A stretch of DNA of 27,500 nt from Chrysomallon squamiferum. Taxonomy: Eukaryota; Mollusca; Gastropoda; Neomphalida; Peltospiridae. Below the pieces are notes generated by a model. It was not told where the DNA came from and did not search any database. It saw only the letters and a list, made by a program, of their open reading frames with translations. Position numbers and translations under genes: made by a program. Shown in pieces: positions 19,795-27,500 of this stretch. Every line of letters starts with the position of its first letter. The first letter of the stretch is position 1. Location: assembly GCA_012295275.1 (NCBI GenBank), contig CM022671.1, positions 30,303,750 to 30,331,249 of the forward strand. The letters run 5' to 3'.

Positions 19795-21044
19795 CCGAAA
19801 CACCAGGCTGACCAGAACAAGCAAAACGAGTGAGTAAAAATCGCGTGTACACGAAACTTTCAGAACTTAATTACGTTCGCGTCTTTCTGAGTTTTGTTTT
19901 TAGCCCATGAGTTTATCCGAAGAATCACGCGAACAGCAAACCTTCAGTCTGCCGAGGAAACGAAACTGAAGGCGGTAAAACGTATGAACAAGAAAAGAAA
20001 TGTCTGAGTGGGCGCCATCTAGTCTGTCAGAGGTCATGCATACATGCACACATTTTAACATTTGTTGAGATTAGTTAAACATTCGTTTATAAAGGTATAA
20101 GACGAAGTCGCAAGTGATTAATGCAACCAGTTATTTACAGGAGCACATAAGTGTTTAACTTTTAAACAAATTTAACAGAGCGTGACTCACAGTACATTTA
20201 TGAAATACCCACGAAGTTCATTTCGATCTTAGCAGGAAGTAAATAATTTAAAAGAAGTCATCAGCAATCTTCCGATATTTCTAATATTGTTAATGCGATC
20301 AAGAGATTGAAATTTGGATACTTTTAAACGCTATTTATGTCAGTATAATGGTTTGGTAAAATAATATTGTTGCTTGTCTATAGTTGTTATATGTGTATAT
20401 GGGTATAAATATGTGCCTGAATTTAAGGGTATCTGGATATCTATTTGTGTTTGTATGTTTGTCTGACTTTATATCTATCTATGTATCTATATTTCGACCT
20501 ATCTCTTTCTCTCTGATATATATATGTACGTGTGTGTGTCTGTGTGTGTGAATATGTATGTGTGTATATAGTAAGCGTGCTCTGTATTACTTATTTTATT
20601 TAACAAGTATATTGTTAGATGTAAATTTAATACAACTTCCCTGTATTCGCCACTTACAGTTCAACTGTCTGAAGCATTCTTTTGTGGCAAAACAATATCA
20701 GGGTTTTCAATATTGTAAAACGAATAATACTGCGAGGTTATTGTTGTTGTTGTCTTTTATTCTTTGTATAACATGAACCGTTAGGTAGTAATGTGACCAT
20801 ATCTATAAGGTATGGCAGTCGCTCGAGTAAGGAAAATCATAAACTCTTCCTGGTTGACTTAGAGTATATAGTTTATTAGTTTATGGATATATCTCTGTCT
20901 CTGTCTTTACCTTTCTATATATTTATCTATATGTCAATCTGTCTCTCTATCTATTTATCTGTCTGTAATTTGTCTGAATATATGTGCGTGTGTATGTATA
21001 TATCGAAATATAACTGATGTGTTTTTGTTTCTTTCAATTATTTT
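19795..21044. repeat. TLR-unit upstream block U, copy 2
   Basis: It matches the orphan U from AGCAAAACGAGTGAGTAAAA (19818) and U copy 1 from AAGTCGCAAGTGATTAATGC onward. The conserved core is at 20668-20850 (TTTTGTGGCAAAACAATATC). The last part, CAATTATTTTTTTATTT at about 21036, aligns to the intron just before the TLR splice acceptor and then jumps directly into TLR coding sequence. Confidence 0.85.
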
Positions 21045-22072
21045 TTTATTTGAAAACATTAATTCTGAACAACATGACGATCAGATTTACTTCTGGCCTA
21101 ACTGAAGCCCCTATCTTTCAGAACATAAGAGCATTTTTCTTTCAAGAAAATTTCGTTTCTATCTTAAATGAATCCATTTTAGCTGAAATGCCATCTTTGT
21201 ATTTCTTGGATATGCGAAACAATCGAATAAAGTCGTTTTCCTCAAGGAATCTCGGAAGAAACTTGAGGATCAGAATTATGAATCTGGCTGGGAACATGTT
21301 GTACGAGGTTCCCAATTTCTGCTGGTCTAATGGTTCTACTCGTTACGACGGACTTGAGATTCTGAATCTCGACTATAATGGTATTAGAATAATAAACAGA
21401 TTTTTCATGTCTCAACAATCTGAAACTGAGCCTGAGCGGCAACATGATTCAAGTGCTCGAACACAATACCTTTATCAGTCTACCTAGATTACAAGTTCTA
21501 AATCTGCAGAAAACAAACATAAACAAAATACCTTCGAAAACTCTATGCTTTCTACCTTTGATCGTCGTAGCCGTCGTATATTGCAATCGTTGGAACATTC
21601 GATACCTATTTTATTCTAGAAGACGACGTGGGTATCAACAGCTGCCTGGCAGAAACATACAGATGGAATACGACGCGTTTGTTTCCTGCGCCAATGAAGA
21701 CATGGACTGGATGATGAGCGAGATTAGTGACTTTCTGGAGAATGAAAAGCTGGGAAACTTATTATTGATAAGGTAATGGACTGCATGGAAAAAAGCAGGA
21801 CCGTCATCGTCATAGTATTTAATCATTTTGTGAAAAGCAAATGGTGCACGTGGGAGTTAAAATTCGCACTGCGTCTGCACATAGAGACAGAAAAACACAT
21901 TGTTGTAGTCATTCGTGAACCGGTTTTCAGAAGGAACATGACTCGGCCGATGAAAGCTTTATTTGAAACCACCACCTACATAGAGTGGGCAGAAAATGAT
22001 GCTGCTGAAAGACTTTTCAGGAGTCAGCTGGCAAATGCTATGGGATGTGTGAACTGTGATACAGTTATTTGA
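21045..22072 (+). pseudogene. TLR-2 pseudogene with multiple internal deletions
   Basis: Close in sequence to TLR-1 but gutted. The first about 407 nt of CDS, signal peptide and splice acceptor are missing. The LRR part is recognisable (KTLILNNMTIRFTSGLTE to GLEILNLDYN), with a frame-breaking net loss of about 8 nt near 21400-21425. About 237 nt of LRR are lost at 21495, equivalent to TLR-1 12055-12292. About 400 nt are lost near 21559, equivalent to 12359-12757, removing the last LRRs, LRRCT and half the TM. The frame stays open across these last two joins, so an LRR is fused to the TM end and TIR start (EYDAFVS). A 37-nt loss at 21749/21750 then removes TIR box 2 and breaks the frame. The TIR end is intact to TGA 22070-22072. 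Confidence 0.93.
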
Positions 22073-23720
22073 CGCCGTTTTCAATATAAGGATGTGGAAG
22101 ATGGGTACAGTAATGAAACTTTGTTCTACTGCTTGAACACGAAAGTCAACAACAATGAAACAAACAACAACAGTAAGAATAATAATAGGAAGAAAATGAA
22201 AAAGGAAAAGTCTATGATAATTACGAAGACAAGGAAGAAAATGAAGAAGGAGAAGAAGAAGAAACATTGTACCGTTATCGCAAATCGACGACGATATGTT
22301 AATAATGATTCCATAACGATTAAAAACTTTAAAATGCTAATTATCTTTAAAAAATATAAATGTAGATAAAAAATAAAAATAATAAAATAAAGAAAGATAA
22401 GAAGAATCAGAAATTTTATAAAAATTCATAATAAAATAAATACGTCATTTTGAATTATCGAAAATAACATTATAAGTTTTTTTTTTTTATAAAACTTGCC
22501 TCTTGATGTTCAATACAACTATCGATATAGAGCATATAAATATCAACTTTTCAATGGTCGATAATCCATCGATTCAAGAAATTAATGCGATTTACTTGTT
22601 TGATAATATTACCAAAAATACATGGTCACTGAAATTACATTTATATGAATTAAATGCATACATTTTTATTTTTGTTTTATTTTTTACATACACTAGAATA
22701 GATGTGGTATTTTTCCATTTTATTTTAATACTGATAAACCTTTTATCTGAGATATAACAAACGGTATCATGTTGTGTTCTATTATAGCTATTGATACTGA
22801 CAACTAACAAAACTCCTATCTTGCAGAATATAGCAGTTACTTAACACATAATAATATAATGATTTTTGAAATGTCTATATTTTTATATTACAGCTGTTTC
22901 AGTACTATATAATTTTACAAATACTTGGCGGATATTATTGCTAACCCTGAGACGTATATTGTTACTGTTATTATTATCAATATAATTGTTGTTGTTATTT
23001 CTGTTCTTAGTAATCAAAAATAGCCGTAGCTTTATCATATTAATCCTTATTAATCCTATTAATTGATGGTTCATAGTTATTAAGAATTAACCGTAATTTA
23101 GAATTAGTGATGTGTTTTATATTGAAATACAAAAATGTGTCTATTAGAATTGCGAAAATAAACCTCGCATGCTGGTGATGTCTTTTTTCTGTTTTTTAAA
23201 CATAGGCTGCAGTTAAACGTTTGTAGATTAATATCATAACTGTCATCATCATGAATACCAACAACAACAAGGTCTTTCAAATAAATGGAGTTTTATTTCA
23301 TATTTTAATGATAGATTGAGCCTTGTTACACCGTAATAACAGTAAACATTTCTGAAACATTTACACAGAAATATAACCACACTCACTGACTAACTCTTGT
23401 GGCGTTGCACTCTACATACTTTCGTTTTAGCCTCGATTATCAACAGTAAACTTAGTTTGATACTAAATACGTGTACCAAAAGAATTTAAAACTTGAGTTA
23501 GCGGGATTTAAGCAAAGAACCTGTTTTTTTAATCTATGCTAATAATAAATCATGGTAATAATATAACTAGTCTGCGAAGATCCACGATGCCGTCAATTTT
23601 TACTTTGTATCTCCTCTGTTATAAACATATTGCTGTTTAATAATAAAGATGTTAAGATCTAGGAACGAATAAAATAAATCTCATCAGCACACTAGAAAAG
23701 ATAGCCTACTAGGGTAAATA
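22073..23720. repeat. TLR-unit downstream block D, copy 2
   Basis: Collinear with 13309-15400 after TLR-1. Matches include GTTAATAATGATTCCATAAC, ATTGCTAACCCTGAGACGTA (22938), AATAAATGGAGTTTTATTTC (23280) and TTGCTGTTTAATAATAAAG (23631). It is shorter because it lacks the 14468-14797 insertion and the most distal 260 nt. A GAAGAAGGAG-rich expansion lies near 22200-22265. Confidence 0.85.
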
Positions 23721-23771
23721 TCTAGTTACAAGATTTTACAAGATCACAAGACTTTAGTGTTAATGATAGTT

Positions 23772-23784
23772 TAATTATAATAAT

Positions 23785-23837
<53 letters not shown>
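23772..23837. repeat. (AAT)n microsatellite
   Basis: About 60 nt of AAT units, slightly interrupted at the left end. It opens a 740-nt run of mixed trinucleotide repeats reaching 24513. Confidence 0.9.
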
Positions 23838-23840
<3 letters not shown>

Positions 23841-24258
23841 CAAACGTTGTAGTTTTAAATTTCTGTGTTATGACGTAATAAAACAAATTAGAGGCGGGAA
23901 TGGATGATATCACCGTGCCAGATGACATACTGTATCAGCTGATCATGACACCCCATCTGATAGATCACGTGCTCCCATCTGAAATGACAATAACAACAAC
24001 AACAATAATGACAACACCATCAACAAGAACAATATTAATAACTACAATAATAATAATAATTATAATAGTTGTCGAAACTCACAATTTGTGGAAGATGAAG
24101 ATGAAAGGTCATAATGATGATAGTGGAAGTGATGTTGTGTTGATAAATACATGTAAGAAAATAAAATAAAAATATCAATTCAAAAGTAATAATAATAATA
24201 ATTATTATTGTTATCGTCGTCGTCGTCATCATATTCATTATCATTATTATTATTATTA
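23838..24258. other. Mixed sequence with AAC, AAT, GTC and ATT trinucleotide tracts
   Basis: A non-repetitive stretch of about 90 nt (23895-23985), richer in GC, contains a frame reading MDDITVPDDILYQL, which I do not recognise. It runs into ACA/ATA trinucleotides (23990-24065). A further cluster at 24187-24258 has AAT, then ATT, CGTCGTCGTCGTCATCAT and ATT units. I do not call a gene here. Confidence 0.5.
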
Positions 24259-24513
24259 TTAGTAGTAGTAGTAGTAGTAGTAGTGTAGTAGCAGTAGTAG
24301 TAGTACTAGTAGTAGTAGTAGTAGTAATAGTAGTAGCAGTAGTAGTAGTACTAGTAGTAGTAGTAGTAGTAATAGTAGTAGCAGTAGTAGTAGTAGTAGT
24401 ACTAGTAGTAGTAGTAGTAGTAGTAGTACTAGCAGTAGTAGTAGTAGTAGTAGTAGCAGCAGTAGTAGTAGTCGTAGTAGTAGCAGCAGTAGTAGTAGTA
24501 GTAGTAGTAGTAG
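24259..24513. repeat. Long (TAG)n array with ordered interruptions
   Basis: About 255 nt of TAG units, broken at intervals by TAA, CAG and ACTAG. A block of about 50 nt (ACTAG, five TAG, TAA, TAG TAG CAG) is repeated, giving a higher-order pattern. On the minus strand it is (CTA)n and begins 9 nt after the 5' splice site of the AMDHD1 exon at 24522. The Leu-rich minus-strand frame through it is a repeat artefact. Confidence 0.95.
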
Positions 24514-24521
24514 TCCCCTAC

Positions 24522-24682
24522 CTTGGAGCATCCACAATAAGCAGGTTGGCGATTTTGCCTCTTTCAACGGATCCGTGAGTTTCTGATTTTCCTAAAGCAG
24601 CCGCCGCATTCAGAGTGGCCGCCACTAACACTTCCGGCATGGACATGCGCAGTGTTACGCAAGCCAAGTGCATCACTAAGGG
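24522..24682 (-). CDS. AMDHD1: AMDHD1 exon, right copy (MHLACVTLRMSMPE region)
   Basis: Minus-strand exon of 161 nt between an AACTTCAG acceptor and a GTAGGGG donor. It encodes PLVMHLACVTLRMSMPE, then AATLNAAAALGKS, HGSVERGK and LLIVDAP, matching the C-terminal third of imidazolonepropionase (MVMHLACVNMRMSMPEALAA...LGKS pattern). It enters in phase 0, as the upstream exon requires, and exits with two bases (AG) of a codon. There are no internal stops or shifts. The presumed next exon lies 5.7 kb away at 18803, with TLR-2 on the opposite strand in between. Confidence 0.93.
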
Positions 24683-25023
24683 CTGAAGTTAGGAAATGTT
24701 CAATAAAATGAACAAATTGAGACACAGTGAATTCCAAAGAAAATTATAACACATGAGTCATTCTATAACTCAAAATGCATGTAATATCAAAACGTTAAGT
24801 GAGACTCGCTTTCCACCAGCATGTGTTTCTGTGGTAATTACTTTCAATATTAAGATGGTTGTTTTTAAAGGGAAACTTTGGAGGAGAGTCAGCTCATTTA
24901 ATCTCTCGTAATTTATCATGACTAACGAATTATATGCTTTGAGTAGGAAGACGATGGTTCATATCTGTTTTATCATGGGTCTGCTACAAAGGATACTAGT
25001 GAAACTGATAAATGTGCAATTAC
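24683..25023. other. AMDHD1 intron, right copy
   Basis: A 341-nt AT-rich intron between two confirmed exons. No further feature. Confidence 0.85.
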
Positions 25024-25242
25024 CATAGACATGCAGTGCGCATTAGGATTGAAATCGGAGCCCAAAGCGACAGGAACTCCGGCATCTATCATTTTCCTAA
25101 CTGGCGGGGGTTTCAGTCGGAGGATGTAAGCAGTGGTCGGAAGAACGACAGCCACGACGTTGGCCTTAGACATAGCAGCTACACCTTCGTCTGTGACCTC
25201 TTCTAGGTGACTTATAGCTAAAGCACCAATTTCAGCTCCCAT
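25024..25242 (-). CDS. AMDHD1: AMDHD1 exon, right copy (SHLEE and GSDFNPN motifs)
   Basis: Minus-strand exon of 219 nt (73 codons, phase 0 at both ends) between a TTTTACACAG acceptor and an ATG|GTAATT donor. It encodes MGAEIGALAISHLEEV, LPTTAYILRLK and ALGSDFNPNAHCMSM, the most conserved part of imidazolonepropionases. The His of SHLEE and the Asp of GSDFNPN are active-site residues; in bacterial HutI the equivalent Asp ligates zinc. The preceding exon (HGDELHP) should lie at higher coordinates but is not seen before 26618, so the upstream intron probably spans TLR-3. The frame stays open upstream of the acceptor by chance. Confidence 0.94.
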
Positions 25243-25249
25243 CTGTGTA

Positions 25250-25394
25250 AAATACAAATCTTTATTTCTGTATGTACAAGAGTGTGCGTGTGTGTATACG
25301 TGCGTGTATACGTGTGTGTCTGCGTATGTGTGCGCGCATGTCTGTGTGTGAAAGGATGTAATAATATGGGTTGCTAGCACATGTGTTATGCGTC
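25250..25394. other. Intron with GT/TG-rich tract
   Basis: A degenerate GTGTGTATACGTGCG tract just upstream, on the minus strand, of the AMDHD1 exon's acceptor, followed by the start of the TLR-3 U block. No coding content beyond the exon. Confidence 0.6.
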
Positions 25395-26578
25395 AGTTAT
25401 TGTTATCTATCTCCCGCCCTCTGAAATATATATATATATATATATATTCCTGAAGCCTTATTTTGTGGCAAAACAATATCAGTGTTTTCAATATTGTAAA
25501 ACGAATAATACAGCGAGGTTATTGTTGTTGTTGTGTAACATGACCCATTACGCACTAATGTAACCAAATCCATAAAGCATGCCTGTCACTGGAGCAAGGA
25601 CACGTGTAAACTCGTCTATCTAAATTTAAACATCACTTGACATACGGTTTTAAGACATCTCAACGTTTACATCGATCGAATTTAATTATTAAGATATTCC
25701 TATACGGGTGAATGAAGTAATTTTGATAATATATGTAGATAACTCAAGATTACACAAGGGGACAAAGTATAAAGAAAGGAATGTAACGGGACTAAACGAT
25801 ATTCAGACTGAAAAGTTGATACGCCAATATTAGAGTACATAAGCTAATATTAGAGCAAGAGGAGTGACTTTAACTGATAACACCTTGGACCTTGACTTTC
25901 TAACACACACAGTCGTTTTATAGTTTAATAAATAAATAAATATCAGATATAGCTGCTATAATTACTGTTACGTAATGATTTAAACTTCTGGATACATTTA
26001 AGTACTGTTTAGGTAAGTATAATGGTTTAGATAATATCATGTTGTAACATTTCAACTGTTGGTGTTAGTATATATGGTTCAGTTAGAGTATATAATTTAT
26101 TAGAGTATGGACATGTCTGCCTCTTTGTCTATCTGTCTCTGTTTATGTGTACGCCTATGTACCTGTCTGTGTCTAGGAATCAGTCTGTCTATAAGTGTCT
26201 CTATGTCTGTCTTTAAATTATCTTTTCATCTGTCTTCCTATCTATCTATCGATCTATCTATCTTTTGTCCATGTATTTTTTCTCTATCGATGTGTCTAAC
26301 TGTACCAATCTGTCTGTCTGTCTGTATAATCTAACTGCATACTTATACTTTTAAGCACTTTATATATAAATGTATCCGAGTGCACGCGAAAGCAAATGTA
26401 CATATAAACCAAATCAGTGAAAACTGGAGTTTTATGTGTATGTTGGTGTGTGTCTGTGTGTGCGTGTTTTCTATCAGAGTTATGAAAACGATGACTCAGT
26501 TAAATGATGAGAGAAATCCAGATTCTCTTTTTTTCTCTGTATCTTTCATAATTATTTCTTTTATTTTCTTCATTCCAG
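25395..26578. repeat. TLR-unit upstream block U, copy 3
   Basis: Close match to U copy 1 from about 9940 onward: CCTCTGAAATATATATA, TTATTTTGTGGCAAAACA, ACATCACTTGACATACG, ATCGATCGAATTTAATTATT. The pyrimidine TCTG/TCTA tract (26107-26330) is shared, and so is the splice acceptor. The proximal 450 nt of copy 1 (9490-9940) are absent. The break falls about 150 nt from an AMDHD1 exon. Confidence 0.88.
26556..26578 (+). other. 3' splice site upstream of TLR-3
   Basis: The same pyrimidine-rich TTTTATTTTCTTCATTCCAG acceptor as in TLR-1, ending at 26578. Here the exon has a 39-nt leader before the ATG, against 3 nt in TLR-1; about 36 nt are extra. Confidence 0.7.
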
Positions 26579-26617
26579 AAAAACAAAACTAAATATAGAC
26601 AAATACACAGACGGAAA

Positions 26618-27500
26618 ATGTTCCTTCTACGTTTTGATACTGTTTTTTCATTCATATTCTTTTCTTGCTTTGGATCAAATCTAAAAGAATGTTTGGCCAC
26701 GGAATGTCCCAGTGAATGTCAATGTTTCAATCGAGAAAAAGCTGTTTGTGGTAAATACAGACATGGTCTAACATACGTCCCTGCATTGCCGGATTATATA
26801 ACCCAACTCGAGTTGATAAATGCCAAGATTCCTGTAGTGAACAGATCGGTCCTGTTGCCAGTTTCCAACTGTACTTTACAATCTCTGTCACTTACCAATG
26901 ATGGAATTCGAGAACTGTCGCCAGATACCTTCCACGATTTCCACAAACTCAGAAAACTCGACCTAAGCGGAAACGTCATAACGGAAGTGTCGTTGAAAGA
27001 AGCATTTCGATCTCTTGGAAGCGACTTGAAAACATTAATTCTGAACAACATGACGATCAGATTTACTTCTGGCCTAACTGAAGCCCCTATCTTTCAGAAC
27101 ATAAGAGCATTTTCCTTTCAAGAAAATCTCGTTTCTATCTTGAATGAATCAATTTTAGCTGAAATGCCGTCTTTGTATTACTTGGATATGCAAAACAATC
27201 AAATAAAATCGTTTTCCTCATGGAATCTCAGAAGAAACTTGAGAATCAGAATCATGAATCTGGCTGGGAACATGTTGTACGAGGTTCCCAATTTCTGCTG
27301 GTCTAATGGTTCTACTCGTTACGACGGACTTGAGATTCTGAATCTCGACTATAATGATATTAGAAAAATAAACAAGTCATCATTTTCATGTCTCAACAAT
27401 CTTAAGAACCTGAGCCTGACCGGTAACATGATTCAAGTGCTAGATGACAATACCTTTATCAATCTCCCTAGATTACAAGAACTCAAGTTAAATTATCTTC
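26618..27500 (+). CDS. Toll-like receptor TLR-3, 5' part, runs off the window
   Basis: The ATG at 26618 starts a frame that is open to the window end (294 codons), so no stop is available. It has a hydrophobic signal peptide (MFLLRFDTVFSFIFFSCFG) and the N-terminal Cys cluster CPSECQCF...C. The same LRR series as TLR-1 follows: LRKLDLSGN, LKTLILNNM, LYYLDMQNN, MNLAGNMLYEVP, LEILNLDYND. Over the middle about 610 nt it is roughly 98% identical to TLR-1, but the signal-peptide end and the last about 165 nt differ far more. No frameshift or stop is seen. It lies on the opposite strand to, and probably within an intron of, the right AMDHD1 copy. Confidence 0.92.
   Translation, partial: MFLLRFDTVFSFIFFSCFGSNLKECLATECPSECQCFNREKAVCGKYRHGLTYVPALPDYITQLELINAKIPVVNRSVLLPVSNCTLQSLSLTNDGIRELSPDTFHDFHKLRKLDLSGNVITEVSLKEAFRSLGSDLKTLILNNMTIRFTSGLTEAPIFQNIRAFSFQENLVSILNESILAEMPSLYYLDMQNNQIKSFSSWNLRRNLRIRIMNLAGNMLYEVPNFCWSNGSTRYDGLEILNLDYNDIRKINKSSFSCLNNLKNLSLTGNMIQVLDDNTFINLPRLQELKLNYL

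Noticed and set aside
23900-24169. MDDITVPDDILYQL... frame
   Set aside because: A short GC-richer stretch gives a plausible start, but it runs into trinucleotide repeats, has no splice signals I trust and no family I recognise.
24259-24567. Leu-rich minus-strand frame
   Set aside because: Produced by the TAG array; only its start overlaps genuine AMDHD1 exon sequence, and in a different frame.
25243-25380. N-terminal extension of the AMDHD1 exon up to an ATG at 25380
   Set aside because: The added residues are His/Thr-rich from a GT repeat, and a clear TTTTACACAG acceptor precedes MGAEIGA at 25242, so this is intron.
26794-27051. Minus-strand frame also found antisense in TLR-1 (11372-11629)
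   Set aside because: It is the antisense shadow of the conserved TLR coding sequence; its sharing between copies follows from the sense strand.

Overview
The window looks like metazoan, probably molluscan, nuclear DNA. It is AT-rich and dense in microsatellites: long GA/CT arrays, AAT/ATT and TAG trinucleotides, and degenerate TCTG/TCTA tracts. Its genes are split by GT-AG introns, it carries decayed Tc1-like, hAT-like and non-LTR elements, and it holds a family of intron-poor Toll-like receptor genes of the kind expanded in lophotrochozoans. The class (gastropod, cephalopod, bivalve) cannot be settled from the sequence alone.

Two gene families interleave. On the minus strand are exons of imidazolonepropionase (AMDHD1, histidine catabolism). 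The left part holds exons 1-4 (7471 down to 3772), which includes the HxH metal motif. The right part holds later exons (25242-25024 and 24682-24522), which include SHLEE and GSDFNPN, plus a phase-compatible probable C-terminal exon at 18803-18740. On the minus strand the order is therefore late exons first, then exons 1-4, and the exon between them (the HGDE motif) is not seen. The simplest reading is two head-to-tail AMDHD1 genes, the 3' half of one followed by the 5' half of the next. The left copy has a one-base deletion in exon 2.

On the plus strand is a tandem TLR array. TLR-1 (11196-13202) is full length except for a one-base frameshift near the end of the TIR domain. TLR-2 (about 21045-22072) is a pseudogene with large deletions. 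TLR-3 (26618 to the window end) is intact as far as it can be read. Each lies in a duplicated unit with a shared upstream block (U) and, for TLR-1 and TLR-2, a shared downstream block (D). A fourth, orphan unit (about 15660-18240) keeps parts of U and D, but between them it has a degenerate Tc1-like transposase instead of a TLR. TLR-2 and probably TLR-3 lie antisense inside AMDHD1 introns.

Layout: 1-1200, a CpG-bearing, promoter-like stretch with YY1, E-box and CRE motifs. 1200-3700, GA/CT arrays and A-rich sequence. 3772-7471, AMDHD1 exons 4-1, with a non-LTR RNase H remnant and more CT arrays in the introns. 7757-9200, a tandem duplication carrying a small hAT-like element. 9490-15660, TLR-1 unit. 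15660-18240, orphan unit. 18740-18803, probable AMDHD1 C-terminal exon. 19795-23720, TLR-2 unit. 23772-24513, trinucleotide repeats. 24522-25242, AMDHD1 exons. 25400-27500, TLR-3 unit, cut by the window end.
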